Positions 43,579 through 53,235 of a DNA stretch of 64,000 bases are shown here, piece after piece. The translations under genes and the position numbers were made by a program. The stretch lies in contig NZ_JBEDNQ010000001.1 in NCBI RefSeq assembly GCF_040105385.1, positions 882,476 through 946,475 of the forward strand. Direction: 5' to 3'. The DNA comes from Pseudonocardia nematodicida. Its GTDB lineage: Bacteria; Actinomycetota; Actinomycetes; Mycobacteriales; Pseudonocardiaceae. A model generated the notes under the pieces. The model did no database searches and was not told the DNA's origin. It saw nothing but the letters and a program-made list of their open reading frames with translations. Positions within the stretch are counted from its first letter, which is position 1. Each line of letters begins with the position of its first letter.

Positions 43579-44468
43579 CGGGCGATGACCTCGCGCGCCA
43601 GCATCCGGTAGGAGTCCGCCGCGTACGACGTCGGCGCCCACTGGGTGATCGGCTCGCCGGCGACCGTGGTCTCCGGGAACTTGATCGTGCGGTTGATGAC
43701 GGCGTCGAACACCTTGTCGCCGAACGCCTCGACGACCCGCTCGTGCACCTCACGGGTGTGCAGCGTCCGGGTGTCGTACATGGTGGCGAGCACGCCGAGC
43801 AGGTCTAGGTCCGGGTTGAGCCGGTCCCGGACCTTGTCGATGGTGTCCATCAGCAGCGCGACCCCGCGCAGCGAGAAGAACTCGCAGGCCAGCGGCACCA
43901 GGACCGCGTCGGCGCAGGCCAGCGCGTTGATCGTGAGCAGGCCGAGCGACGGCTGGCAGTCGATGAGGACGACGTCGTAGTCGGGCAGGAACCGCTTCAG
44001 CGACCGGCCGAGCGCCTGCTCCCGGCCGACCTCGGTGACCAGCTGCACCTCGGCCGCCGACAGGTCGATGTTCGACGGGAGCAGGTCCATGTTCTCGACG
44101 CCGGTGTCCTGCAGGACCTCCGCCGGGTCGGTGTCGCGCTCCATGAGCAGGTTGTAGACCGTCGCCTCGAGCTGGTGCGGCTGCACGCCGAGGCCCACCG
44201 ACAGCGCACCCTGCGGGTCGAAGTCGACGAGCAGCACCCTGCGGCCGTACTCGGCGAGCGCGGCCCCGAGGTTGATCGTCGACGTCGTCTTGCCGACGCC
44301 GCCCTTCTGGTTCGCCACGGCGATCACGCGGGCCGGGCCGTGCACCTCGACGGCCGACGGCTCGGGCGCACGCGGACTCGTGCGGTGAGTATTTCGCCCC
44401 GGGTCCGACGTCTGCTCATCGGCCGGGTCGTCGAGCCGGTTCTGGGGTTCCGGCCGCGTCGGGTTCAT
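43575..44468 (-). CDS. ParA family ATPase
   Basis: A 297-residue deviant Walker ATPase. VIAVANQKGGVGKTTSTINL is the P-loop with signature Lys; LLVDFDPQGALSVGLG and DVVLIDCQPSLGLLT are the Walker A-prime and B motifs. The first 50 residues are polar. Genes of this kind next to scpAB probably help chromosome organisation. ATG 44468 was chosen because the longer frame has no conserved residues. TAAGGT near 44578 might be its -10. Confidence 0.93.
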   Translation of the reverse strand: MNPTRPEPQNRLDDPADEQTSDPGRNTHRTSPRAPEPSAVEVHGPARVIAVANQKGGVGKTTSTINLGAALAEYGRRVLLVDFDPQGALSVGLGVQPHQLEATVYNLLMERDTDPAEVLQDTGVENMDLLPSNIDLSAAEVQLVTEVGREQALGRSLKRFLPDYDVVLIDCQPSLGLLTINALACADAVLVPLACEFFSLRGVALLMDTIDKVRDRLNPDLDLLGVLATMYDTRTLHTREVHERVVEAFGDKVFDAVINRTIKFPETTVAGEPITQWAPTSYAADSYRMLAREVIAR

Positions 44469-44685
44469 GCGGTCTCCGGTCTCGTCGTGGGGTGCCGTAC
44501 CGGGTCGTGGGTCCTCGACGGGCGCTGCTTCCCGACCCGCACGGTGGGAACGCCCCCCACGTGATGTGCAGGTCACCTTACCGGCGGCCGCTGGGGACCC
44601 CTGGCACCCGGGTCCCGGGCGTGTCGCGGGCCGCCCGGTCGCTGCGACCGCGTCGGCTCCGTTCCCCGGACCGCCGCGCCGCGCC

Positions 44686-45363
44686 TCAGCCGTGCCCGAC
44701 CGTCACCCCGCCGGCCGAGGACCGGGCGGTGATCCGGTGTGGCGCACCCGGCGTGTCCGCGAGCTCGACGCGCGTCTGCCCCGCCGTCGTCTCGGCGTCG
44801 ACCGCGTAGTCCTGTCCGTCGGGCACCCGGACGTCGACGCTGCCGGCGCTCGACTCGGCCGTGACCTCCGGCGCCGCGGCGACGAAGGTGAGGTCGACCG
44901 ACCCGGCGCTCGACTCCGCGGTCACCGAGCCCGGGCCGAGCCCACGGCCCTGCACCCCGCCGGCGGAGGTCCGGACCTCGTGCTCACCGGTCAGGCCCTC
45001 GATCTCGATCGCACCCGCGGACAGCTCGGCCCGCGACGACGACGCCTCCGGGACCGTGATCACCAGCCCGGCCTGGCAGCGGTCCGAGCCCCGGTCCGGG
45101 CAGCGCGCCTCGACCCGCAGGACCTCGCCGTCGAGCCGGTGCGTGACCTCCGGCCGGGCGTCGCCGGTCCAGCGCAGGTCCTGCTCGACCCGGGCCTGCG
45201 TGCCCGCGACGAGGCGCAGGTTCCCGGCGTCGGAGTCGACCTCGACCCGGGAGACCGCCCCGTCGATCTGCTCGGTGACGTCGTCCCGCTGCTCCGCCCC
45301 GGTCGCGCCGCACCCGGCCAGCAACCCCACCACAGCTCCGAGGACCCACCATCGGTATCGCAT
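44686..45363 (-). CDS. Lipoprotein with DUF4097-like beta-repeats
   Basis: A 225-residue secreted lipoprotein: RYRWWVLGAVVGLLAGC ends in a lipobox. The mature part is a string of short beta-strand repeats of form VTAESSAGSVDL/VTAESSAGSVDVRV, with similar SAGAIEIEGL and SSAGGVTVGHG units. This is typical of DUF4097 (putative adhesin) beta-helix proteins. Function is unknown. It interrupts the conserved block between parA and xerD. Confidence 0.8.
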   Translation of the reverse strand: MRYRWWVLGAVVGLLAGCGATGAEQRDDVTEQIDGAVSRVEVDSDAGNLRLVAGTQARVEQDLRWTGDARPEVTHRLDGEVLRVEARCPDRGSDRCQAGLVITVPEASSSRAELSAGAIEIEGLTGEHEVRTSAGGVQGRGLGPGSVTAESSAGSVDLTFVAAAPEVTAESSAGSVDVRVPDGQDYAVDAETTAGQTRVELADTPGAPHRITARSSAGGVTVGHG

Positions 45364-45455
45364 CGACCCCGGACCGTAGTCCCATGCCGAGAGGCGATCG
45401 CGATCCGGGCGCGAGAACGGCCACCCCCGTGGCCGGATCCGCGCCGAGAACCTGA

Positions 45456-46379
45456 TCACCCGCGCGCGCGGGGGTGCGAGGTGGCGTAGACCTCCTTCAG
45501 GGTGTCGACGGTGACGTGGGTGTAGATCTGGGTGGTCGCCACGCTGGCGTGGCCGAGGAGCTCCTGGACCACCCGGACGTCGGCGCCGCCGGAGAGCAGG
45601 TGGGTGGCGAAGCAGTGCCGCAGTGTGTGCGGAGAGATGCTCGCGACGGTCTCCGGCGGCAGCCCCGAGGCCTCGGCGGCCGAGCGGAGCACGTGCCAGG
45701 CGCTCTGCCGCGACAGCCGGCCGCCGCGCGCGTTGAGCAGCAGGGCCGGGCCTCCGGACCCGCGCCCGGCGAGGTCCGGGCGGGCGCGCACCCGGTACGC
45801 CTCGACCGCCCCCAGCGCGGGGCGCCCGACCGGCACGATCCGCTGCTTGTTCCCCTTGCCGTGCAGCAGGATCGTCCGGGCCTCGACGTCCAGGTCGTCG
45901 AGGTCGGCGCCGACGATCTCGGAGATCCGGGCGCCGGTGGAGTAGAGCAGCTCCAGCAGCGCCCGGTCCCGCAGCCCGGTCGGTCCGTCGGCGACGCACC
46001 CGGCCAGCAGCTGGTCGACCTGGTCCACCGACAGCGCCGACGGCAGCGTCGACGGCAGCGACGGCGGCGAGACCCCGGCCGCCACGTCGGCACCCACCAG
46101 GCCCTCGACCACCGCGAACCGGTGCAGGCCGCGGACCGCGGCCAGGGCCCGGGCCGCCGACGAGGCCGCGAGCGGGCGTTCCCCGGTGCGCAGGGCCGTC
46201 ACGAACCCGGCCACGTCGGCCTCCCGCACCTCGCCGAGCTCGTCCCGCCCGAGCGAGGCGCAGTACTCCACGTACCGCGCGAGATCGAGCCGGTACGAGC
46301 GCAGCGTGTTCTCCGCCCGCCCGCGCTCGACGGCGAGGTGGCCGAGGTAGTCCTCGACCACCCGCGCCGGGGTCGCCAC
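45456..46379 (-). CDS. xerD: Site-specific tyrosine recombinase XerD
   Basis: A 307-residue recombinase with the SAM-like N-terminal domain (LGHLAVERGRAENTLRSYRL) and the catalytic domain. STGARISEIVGADLDDLD has the first Arg, HTLRHCFATHLL the His-x-x-Arg, and LLGHASVATTQIYTHV the second His and nucleophile Tyr. It acts with XerC to resolve chromosome dimers at dif. The GTG start at 46379 and its position near parA match the Mycobacterium gene order. Confidence 0.97.
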   Translation of the reverse strand: MATPARVVEDYLGHLAVERGRAENTLRSYRLDLARYVEYCASLGRDELGEVREADVAGFVTALRTGERPLAASSAARALAAVRGLHRFAVVEGLVGADVAAGVSPPSLPSTLPSALSVDQVDQLLAGCVADGPTGLRDRALLELLYSTGARISEIVGADLDDLDVEARTILLHGKGNKQRIVPVGRPALGAVEAYRVRARPDLAGRGSGGPALLLNARGGRLSRQSAWHVLRSAAEASGLPPETVASISPHTLRHCFATHLLSGGADVRVVQELLGHASVATTQIYTHVTVDTLKEVYATSHPRARG

Positions 46380-46401
46380 CGGTCCTCAGCCCTTCGGCCC
46401 G

Positions 46402-47394
46402 TCAGCCCTTCAGCGCCGGCACGACCTCGCGCTCGAACATCTCGATGCCGGACCGGTCGTAGGCGGCCTCCGGGAAGTAGAAGATCCCATAGGACATCCC
46501 GCGCTCCTGCAGCGCCGAGAGCTTCTCGACGATCTGCTCGGGCGTCCCACAACCCGGCATGCCGCGGAACGCGCCCAGCGCGCCCTCGGCCTTCTCCTTG
46601 CCGACGAGCGGCTCCAGCCGGGCCACGAGCTGCTGCAGGCGGTCCTCGACCTCGGCCTCGGTGGCGCCGATGGCGACGTTGTAGTTGGCCGAGCGGACGA
46701 TCGCGTCGTAGTCGGTCCCGACCTCGCGGCAGTGCTCGGCGAGCACCGAGGACTTGTGCGTGAAGCCCTCGAGGGTGCCGTCGAAGTTGGTGTACCGGGC
46801 GTACCTCGCGGCGATCTTCAGGGTGACCTTCTCGCCGCCCCCGGCGATCCACATCGGGATGCCGCCGTCCTGCAGCGGCTTCGGCGTCACGATGGCACCG
46901 TCCACCTGGTAGTGCTTCCCGTCCAGGGTCGCCCGGCCCTCGGACCAGGCCTGGGCGAAGATCTGCACACCCTCGTCGAGCATGGCCAGCCGCTCGCCGG
47001 GGCGGGGGAAGCCGTAGCCGTAGGCCCGCCACTCGTGCTCGTACCAGCCGGCGCCGATGCCCATCTCGATGCGGCCCTTGGAGATGATGTCGCAGGTGGC
47101 GGCGACCTTCGCGAGGTAGGCGGGGCTGCGGTAGGCCATGCAGGTGCACATCTGGCCGAGCCGCACCCGCTCGGTCGTCGCCCCGAGGGCCGCCATCAGG
47201 CTCCACGCCTCGTGGCAGGCCTCGTCGGTGGGCGCGGGGACGGTGTGGAAGTGGTCGTAGACCCAGACCGACTCCCAGACGTCACCCCGGTCGGCGTGCT
47301 CGGCGATCCCCCGCATCACGTCCCACTGGGCGCCGGGGTCGATGCCGACCAGGTCGAGCCGCCAACCCTGGGGAACGAAGAGTCCGAAACGCAT
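46402..47394 (-). CDS. LLM class F420-dependent oxidoreductase
   Basis: A 330-residue luciferase-like TIM barrel. MRFGLFVPQGWRLDLVGIDP is the first strand, WVYDHFHTVPAPTDE and CTCMAYRSPAYLAKVAATCD are typical of F420-dependent members, and MGIGAGWYEHEW and MWIAGGGEKVTL follow. Substrate unknown. ATG 47394 was preferred over the earlier GTG-frame start at 47439. It is divergent from the TM2 gene with 43 bp between. Confidence 0.93.
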   Translation of the reverse strand: MRFGLFVPQGWRLDLVGIDPGAQWDVMRGIAEHADRGDVWESVWVYDHFHTVPAPTDEACHEAWSLMAALGATTERVRLGQMCTCMAYRSPAYLAKVAATCDIISKGRIEMGIGAGWYEHEWRAYGYGFPRPGERLAMLDEGVQIFAQAWSEGRATLDGKHYQVDGAIVTPKPLQDGGIPMWIAGGGEKVTLKIAARYARYTNFDGTLEGFTHKSSVLAEHCREVGTDYDAIVRSANYNVAIGATEAEVEDRLQQLVARLEPLVGKEKAEGALGAFRGMPGCGTPEQIVEKLSALQERGMSYGIFYFPEAAYDRSGIEMFEREVVPALKG

Positions 47395-47437
47395 GGAACG
47401 GGAGCCTAGTGCCCGTTGTGCGGATACCGTCTGGGTC

Positions 47438-48280
47438 ATGACGTCGGGGCAGATCGGTTACGCCGAGCAGGAGGACGCGGTGCGGGCGCTGTCCCGGCAC
47501 TACACCGCCGGCCGGCTGGACGTCGCCGCGTTCGACGACCGGGTCCGCCGCGCCCGCGCGGCGACCACCACCGGGGAGCTCGTGGCGCTGTTCGCCGACC
47601 TGCCCGAACCGCACCCGGACGCCGTCCGGCCGGGCGCGCAGGACACCGGGTCCACCCCGGACGCCGGCGCCGGGGACCCCGCGGGCGCGTCCACCGCCGA
47701 CGACGACACCCCGACCCGCGCGACGCCGTTCCCGTCCGGCTACCCGCCGCACGGCACGGCGCACTTCCCGGCGCCGGACGACCACCCGGCGGCCGCGCCG
47801 TTCCCGGACGCCCACCCCGCCGGGGCGGGCGCACCGCCCTGGTCGGACGTCCACCGTGCACAGCAGCCCTACGAGCAGGACCCGCGCTACGCGCCGTACC
47901 CGCCGCGGTTCCCGTCCTACGAGCAGCGGTTCGGGACGCCGGGCCAGGGCCCGCAGGCCTACTCCGGTCACTACCCGCCGCATCCCGGGCCGCCCGCGTA
48001 CGGCCCGAACGCCGGCTACGACGCGGCCGCTCCGTTCGGCCGCGAGCCCTTCTCCGGCCGGCCGTACTCGGACAAGCAGAAGATCATCGCGGGGCTGCTG
48101 CAGCTGTTCCTGCCGTTCGGGGTCGGCCGGTTCTACTCCGGACACACCGGGCTCGCCGTCGCGCAGCTGGTGGTCACGTTCCTGACCTTCGGGCTGGGCG
48201 CGGTGTGGTCGTTCGTCGACGGCATCGTGATCCTCGCCGGGAACCCGCACGACCCCGCCGGGCGCCCGCTGCGGCCCTGA
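47438..48280 (+). CDS. DUF1707 and TM2 domain membrane protein
   Basis: A 280-residue protein. The DUF1707 module (residues 1-55: EDAVRALSRHYTAGRLDVAA, FDDRVRRARAATTTGEL) is followed by a long Pro/Tyr/Gly-rich disordered region. The C-terminal TM2 domain has two helices (KQKIIAGLLQLFLPFGVGRF and LVVTFLTFGLGAVWSFVDGI). Function is unknown. TACCGT (47425-47430) ends 7 nt before ATG, suggesting a leaderless mRNA. Confidence 0.85.
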   Translation: MTSGQIGYAEQEDAVRALSRHYTAGRLDVAAFDDRVRRARAATTTGELVALFADLPEPHPDAVRPGAQDTGSTPDAGAGDPAGASTADDDTPTRATPFPSGYPPHGTAHFPAPDDHPAAAPFPDAHPAGAGAPPWSDVHRAQQPYEQDPRYAPYPPRFPSYEQRFGTPGQGPQAYSGHYPPHPGPPAYGPNAGYDAAAPFGREPFSGRPYSDKQKIIAGLLQLFLPFGVGRFYSGHTGLAVAQLVVTFLTFGLGAVWSFVDGIVILAGNPHDPAGRPLRP

Positions 48281-48300
48281 GCGGCGCTGCCGCGCTGGTG

Positions 48301-48939
48301 TCAGTCGTCGCCGTCGCGTCGGCGGGCGAAGCGTTCCGGCCGGTCGGTCCACTCGGTGTCGACGGGCCGCGGTTCCATGTCCCCGGACAGCACCATCCGG
48401 GTGGCCAGCAGCCCGGCGCAGGACACCGCGTTCACGATCTCCCCGGACAGCACCATCGCGACGGCCTCGTCGATGCCGAACCAGCGCAGCTCGATGTCGG
48501 CCTCCTCGTCGTCGCCCATGTCGGGCCGGGGCCGCTCGGACAGGTCACGCGCGAGGAAGATCCGTACTGACTCGTCGGAGAACCCGGGTGACGGGACGAC
48601 GTCGAGCAGCAGCGCCCAGTCCGACGCCGACAGCCCGGCCTCCTCGGTCAGCTCCCGGTCCGCGGTCACCGCGGGGTCCTCCCCCGCGACGTCGAGCAGC
48701 CCGGCCGGCAGCTCCCAGAGCCGGCGGCGCACCGCGTGCCGGTACTGCCGGATCAGCCGGACCCGCTGCTGGTCGTCGACCGCGACGACGGCGACCGCGC
48801 CCGGGTGCTCCAGGATCTCCCGGGTCGCGACGCGCCCGCCGGGCATCACGACGCGGTCCGAGCGCAGCGCCATCACCCGGCCCGAGTAGATGTCGGTCGC
48901 CGAGCGGACGGGGAAGTCGTGCTCGCCGGGGCGGATCAT
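48301..48939 (-). CDS. Nudix hydrolase, ADP-ribose pyrophosphatase type
   Basis: A 212-residue Nudix enzyme. The Nudix box is GLLDVAGEDPAVTADRELTE then EAGL, with the REL/EE metal-binding residues intact. RLIRQYRHAVRRRLWELPAG precedes it, as in ADP-ribose hydrolases. It sits upstream of xerD and next to pyrG as in mycobacteria. ATG 48939 starts at MIRPGEHDF. Confidence 0.93.
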   Translation of the reverse strand: MIRPGEHDFPVRSATDIYSGRVMALRSDRVVMPGGRVATREILEHPGAVAVVAVDDQQRVRLIRQYRHAVRRRLWELPAGLLDVAGEDPAVTADRELTEEAGLSASDWALLLDVVPSPGFSDESVRIFLARDLSERPRPDMGDDEEADIELRWFGIDEAVAMVLSGEIVNAVSCAGLLATRMVLSGDMEPRPVDTEWTDRPERFARRRDGDD

Positions 48940-49037
48940 CGGGCCGGCTTCCGAGTCGCACTGTGCAAGACGATCACGAATCGCACAGTAGCGGCCCGGT
49001 GACCGGACGGTCACGACCGGCGCGCTCCCCGCTGCAC

Positions 49038-49080
49038 GAGCGGATCGTTCGTGGGATCAGGCGCCACGAACGGTCCGCTC
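49038..49080 (-). terminator. Strong hairpin downstream of pyrG
   Basis: GAGCGGA-t-CGTTCGTGG (49038-49054), loop GATCAGGCG, CCACGAACG-g-TCCGCTC (49064-49080). A 16-bp stem with one mismatch, between pyrG and the Nudix gene. Confidence 0.65.
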
Positions 49081-49098
49081 GCGGGAGGAGCGGTGGGC

Positions 49099-50880
49099 TC
49101 AGGCCCCGGGAGCGCTCTCCGCGGCGACGCCGTTCGAGCTCGGCACACCGTCGGCGGCCCGCCCCTCGACGGTCGGGTCCTCGACCACCGGCTCGTCGCT
49201 GCCGTTGCGCCCGGGCAGCTCGACCGGCAGCCGGTCCTCGGCCCGGTAGCGCAGCGCGGCCTTCACGAACGCCGCGAACAGCGGGTGCGGACGGGTGGGG
49301 CGGCTCTTGAGCTCCGGGTGGGCCTGGGTGCCGACGAAGAACGGGTGCTCCGACGCCGGCAGCTCGACGAACTCCACCAGCGTGCCGTCCGGCGAGGTCC
49401 CGAACACCAGCCCGGCCTCGGACAGCTTCTGCCGGTAGGCGTTGTTGACCTCGAAGCGGTGCCGGTGCCGCTCGGAGACCTCCTTCGCCCCGTAGGCCTT
49501 GGCCGCCACCGAGCCGGGCGCCAGGACGGCCGGGTAGGCGCCGAGCCGCATCGTCCCACCCATGTCCCGCTCCCCCGCGACGACGTCGCGCTGGTCGGTC
49601 ATCGTCGAGACGACCGGGTGCGCGGTGTCCGGGTCGAACTCCGAGGAGCTGGCGCCGTCGAGCCCGGCGAGGTTGCGCGCGGTCTCGATCACCATGCACT
49701 GCAGGCCCAGGCAGAGCCCCAGGGTGGGGATCCGCCGGGTGCGGGCGTGCGTGATCGCACCGAGCTTGCCCTCGATGCCGCGGATGCCGAAGCCACCCGG
49801 CACGAGCACCGCGTCGACGCCCTCCAGGGCCTCGGCGGCCCCGGCAGGGGTCTCGCAGGTGTCCGAGGGGACCCAGCGGATCGCGACCTTGGCGTGGTGG
49901 GCGAACCCGCCGGCGCGCAGCGCCTCGGTGACCGAGAGGTAGGCGTCGGGCAGGTCGACGTACTTGCCGACGAGCGCGATCGTCGCGGTCTCGTGCGGGT
50001 GGTGCACGCGGTCGAGCAGGTCGCCCCAGACGGTCCAGTCGACGTCGCGGAACGGCAGGCCGAGCCGGCGCACGACGTAGGCGTCGAGGCCCTCGCCGTG
50101 CAGCACCTTCGGGATGTCGTAGATCGACGGCGCGTCCGGGGCGGCGGCGACGCCGTCGAGTTCGACGTCGCACATCAGCGAGATCTTGCGCTTCATCGCG
50201 TCCGGGATCTCCCGGTCCGCGCGCAGCACCAGCGCGTCGGGCTGGATACCGATGTTGCGCAGGGCGGCGACGGAGTGCTGGGTCGGCTTGGTCTTCAGCT
50301 CCCCGGACGGCGCGAGGTAGGGCACCAGCGACACGTGCAGGAAGAAGCAGTTGTCGCGACCGACCTCGTGCCGGACCTGACGGGCCGCCTCGACGAACGG
50401 CAGCGACTCGATGTCGCCGATGGTGCCGCCGACCTCGGTGATGACGACGTCCGGGGCGATCCCCTCGGCGTCCGGCTCGGCCATCGCCAGCACCCGGTCC
50501 TTGATCTCACCGGTGATGTGCGGGATGACCTGCACGGTGTCGCCCAGGTACTCGCCCCGGCGTTCCTTGGCGATCACCTCGGAGTACACCTGACCGGTGG
50601 TGACGTTGGCACGTCCCTTGAGGTTGCGGTCGAGGAAGCGCTCGTAGTGGCCGATGTCGAGGTCGGTCTCGGCCCCGTCCTCGGTGACGAACACCTCGCC
50701 GTGCTGGAACGGGTTCATCGTCCCGGGGTCGACGTTCAGGTACGGGTCGAGCTTCTGCATCGTGACCCGGAGTCCGCGTGCCGTGAGCAGCTGGCCCAGG
50801 CTCGACGCGGTGAGGCCTTTACCCAGCGAGGACGCAACCCCGCCGGTGACGAACAGATGACGGGTGGCGCGGGTCTGCAC
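49099..50880 (-). CDS. pyrG: CTP synthase
   Basis: A 593-residue enzyme. The N-terminal synthetase domain has FVTGGVASSLGKGLTASSLG, with QKLDPYLNVDPGTMNPFQHG and EVGGTIGDIES. The C-terminal glutaminase has the nucleophile Cys in GLCLGLQCMV, and the His/Glu pair in AHPELKSRP. It makes CTP from UTP and glutamine. A Pro/Ser/Glu-rich tail of about 25 residues is a minor extension. Confidence 0.98.
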   Translation of the reverse strand: MQTRATRHLFVTGGVASSLGKGLTASSLGQLLTARGLRVTMQKLDPYLNVDPGTMNPFQHGEVFVTEDGAETDLDIGHYERFLDRNLKGRANVTTGQVYSEVIAKERRGEYLGDTVQVIPHITGEIKDRVLAMAEPDAEGIAPDVVITEVGGTIGDIESLPFVEAARQVRHEVGRDNCFFLHVSLVPYLAPSGELKTKPTQHSVAALRNIGIQPDALVLRADREIPDAMKRKISLMCDVELDGVAAAPDAPSIYDIPKVLHGEGLDAYVVRRLGLPFRDVDWTVWGDLLDRVHHPHETATIALVGKYVDLPDAYLSVTEALRAGGFAHHAKVAIRWVPSDTCETPAGAAEALEGVDAVLVPGGFGIRGIEGKLGAITHARTRRIPTLGLCLGLQCMVIETARNLAGLDGASSSEFDPDTAHPVVSTMTDQRDVVAGERDMGGTMRLGAYPAVLAPGSVAAKAYGAKEVSERHRHRFEVNNAYRQKLSEAGLVFGTSPDGTLVEFVELPASEHPFFVGTQAHPELKSRPTRPHPLFAAFVKAALRYRAEDRLPVELPGRNGSDEPVVEDPTVEGRAADGVPSSNGVAAESAPGA

Positions 50881-50886
50881 GGAGTT

Positions 50887-51945
50887 TCAGCCTACCGACC
50901 CGTTCGCGGACTCCGGCACCGCCCCCTCCCTGGGCCCCGGGACAGGGCCGCTCGCGCCCTCGCCGGAGCCGTACTGCCCGGTGTCGCCGGCCGCGCGTTC
51001 GGCCAGCGCCAGCACGGTCGCGATGCGGCCCGCACCGGTACCGACGTCGTCGACGGTGGACAGCGACCCGGGGTTCGCGCGGGCGGCGCCGACCGCACCC
51101 TGCGGGGTGGCCGAGCCGTCGCGGCCGACCAGCACCGCACCACCGCCCCGGAGGTCCAGCTCGGCGGCCAGCGCGGCCGCGGTGGCGGCCGCGTCGCCGG
51201 CGTCGACGCCCGGCAGCGCTCCCCCGGTGACGACGACGGCGAGCTCTCCCGCTCCGGGGGCACCGCCCGGCGACCCCGGGGCGGAGCCGTCCGGCGACTC
51301 GGCCGCGGTGCCCGGCTGCCCGGTGCCGGTACCGACCGGCGCCTCCGCGGCCGTGGAATCCGCCGTCCCGGCCGGTTCCTCGGCGAACCCGCCCGCGGCG
51401 AGCCCGGCGACGACCGCACCGGCCTGCCCGGGGTCGGCTCCCGGCGCCAGCAGTGCGGAACCGAGCAGGCCTCCGGCCAGCGCTCCGGCGTCGGAGGAGG
51501 CGGGCAGCTGGGCGCCCGCGGGCAGCAGCCGGGCGGACAGGTCACGCAGCTGGTCGGCCCGGGCGGGATCGGTGACGGCCGGGGTGAGGACGACGTCGCC
51601 GGCGACGGTCCCGCCGGCGACCGTGATCAGTTCGGCGATCGCCCGGGTGTCGGCCTCGTCGGCGCCGATCGAGACGACGGTGACCGGGACGCCGGTCAGC
51701 GCCCCGTCGAGGACGCGGGGGCCGATCCGGGCGGCGAACGCGTCGTCGGCCTCCAGCCGGGCGACCAGCTGGTCCCGCTCCGCCCGCAGCGCCTCGACCT
51801 CGCCGGTCTCCCCGGTGCCGGCGGCGCTCGTGGCGGTCGCCGCGATCCGTTGCGGCACACCGAGGGTCGCGACCACGACGCCGAGTGCCATGGCGAGCAC
51901 GAACACCGCGACGAGCGCGGTGCGGTGGTGACGGCGGGAGATCAT
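50887..51945 (-). CDS. MctB-like copper transporter/outer channel protein
   Basis: A 352-residue protein. One N-terminal transmembrane helix (TALVAVFVLAMALGVVVATL) follows Arg residues, then a coiled-coil (VEALRAERDQLVARLEADDA). The remaining extracytoplasmic region includes VTVVSIGADEADTRAIAELI. The Mycobacterium homologue MctB limits copper. It is an obligate neighbour of SteA and overlaps it by 4 bp (ATGA). A long Gly/Ala/Pro insert (about residues 190-245) looks flexible. Confidence 0.85.
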   Translation of the reverse strand: MISRRHHRTALVAVFVLAMALGVVVATLGVPQRIAATATSAAGTGETGEVEALRAERDQLVARLEADDAFAARIGPRVLDGALTGVPVTVVSIGADEADTRAIAELITVAGGTVAGDVVLTPAVTDPARADQLRDLSARLLPAGAQLPASSDAGALAGGLLGSALLAPGADPGQAGAVVAGLAAGGFAEEPAGTADSTAAEAPVGTGTGQPGTAAESPDGSAPGSPGGAPGAGELAVVVTGGALPGVDAGDAAATAAALAAELDLRGGGAVLVGRDGSATPQGAVGAARANPGSLSTVDDVGTGAGRIATVLALAERAAGDTGQYGSGEGASGPVPGPREGAVPESANGSVG

Positions 51946-53114
51946 GCGATCCAGGTCCGCACCGTGTCGATGAGCCCCTGGGCCCACTCCAGCACGGCCG
52001 GACCGGCCCCGGACACCATCACGGCGACGACGACGGCGGCCAGCGCGGCCAGCACGAGCAACAGTAACGGCGCCCACGACGACCGGCTCCGGAACATCTG
52101 CGCGATCACCGCACCGTCGACGACGGACCCCCCGGCCTGCAGCCGGGTCAGGAACGTCGAGGCGTTGCCACCGGAGCGGCCCCGGTCGAGGAACTCGGCC
52201 ATCGACGCCGACAGCCCGACCGTGACGATCATGGAGGCGCCGTGGTGGTGGGCCAGTAGCAGCGCGAGGTCCTCCGGGTTGGCCGTGGACGGGAACGTGA
52301 CCGCGCTCGCGCCGAGGTCCTGGACCCGGTGCAGGCCGGGCGCGTGCCCGTCCGGGAACGCCGGGACGACGACGTCGGCGCCACCGGTCAGCACCTGGTT
52401 CGACACCTCCGACGGGTCGGCGACGATCAGGTCCGGCTTGTGCCCGGCGTTGAGCAGGGCGTCGGCCCCGGCGCCGACCCCGAGCAGCACCGGGCGGTAC
52501 TCCTTGACGTAGGCCTTGAGCCGGCGAAGGACCGCGGTGTGCTCGAAACCGGCGGCGACGACGAGCACCGGGCGGCCGTCGATCACGACGTCGACATCGG
52601 GGACGCCGTGCCCGTCGAGCAGCAGCGAGCGCTCCCGGCGCATGAACTCGATGGTGTTGGCGGCGAAGGCCTCGAGCTGGTGGGTCAGGCCGGACTTGGC
52701 CTCGGCGAGCGCGTCGGCGACCGTGTCCTCGGTCTGCTCGCGCCCCTCGCCCAGCGGCTGCTCGCCGGAGTAGATCACCCCGTCGTGCAGGCGGATCCTG
52801 GCCCCGTCCCGCACCGCGCGGAGGATCTCCGGACCACAGTCGTCGACCAGCGGGATGCCCTCGCTCACCAGTACCTGCGGGCCGAGGTTGGGGAACCGCC
52901 CCGAGATCGACGGCGCGGCGTTCACCACGGCGCCGACCCGGGCGGTGACCAGCGCGTCCGCGGTCGCGCGGTCGAGGTCGACCTGGTCGAGGACCGCGAT
53001 GTCGCCGGGCCGCAGCCGGCGCAGCAGCGCCTCGGTACGACGGTCGGTACGGGCGGTCCCGATCAGACCCGGCAGCTCCGGTCGGGAACGGTGCAGCAGG
53101 CCGGAGAGCTTCAT
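51942..53114 (-). CDS. SteA-like putative cytokinetic ring protein
   Basis: A 390-residue protein related to SteA of Corynebacteriales. The central region resembles thiamine pyrophosphokinase catalytic folds (LLGVGAGADALLNAGHKPDL, IVADPSEVSNQ). A C-terminal transmembrane helix (WAPLLLLVLAALAAVVVAVM) anchors it. SteA and its partner support septation and cell separation in corynebacteria. Overlaps the MctB gene downstream by 4 bp. Confidence 0.88.
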   Translation of the reverse strand: MKLSGLLHRSRPELPGLIGTARTDRRTEALLRRLRPGDIAVLDQVDLDRATADALVTARVGAVVNAAPSISGRFPNLGPQVLVSEGIPLVDDCGPEILRAVRDGARIRLHDGVIYSGEQPLGEGREQTEDTVADALAEAKSGLTHQLEAFAANTIEFMRRERSLLLDGHGVPDVDVVIDGRPVLVVAAGFEHTAVLRRLKAYVKEYRPVLLGVGAGADALLNAGHKPDLIVADPSEVSNQVLTGGADVVVPAFPDGHAPGLHRVQDLGASAVTFPSTANPEDLALLLAHHHGASMIVTVGLSASMAEFLDRGRSGGNASTFLTRLQAGGSVVDGAVIAQMFRSRSSWAPLLLLVLAALAAVVVAVMVSGAGPAVLEWAQGLIDTVRTWIA

Positions 53115-53235
53115 GCGCGGCACTGTGACAGCTGGGGCGCCCGGGACGGTGCAGGCACGCCGCAGCGTGGCCGGACCTTCACCGCCCGGGGTCGTCCACG
53201 GGTCGCGAACCCCGCGGGCCGACTCCCCGGCCGGC

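Noticed and set aside
49051..52512. A 1153-residue plus-strand open frame
   Set aside because: Antisense to pyrG and mctB, with biased composition and no domain.
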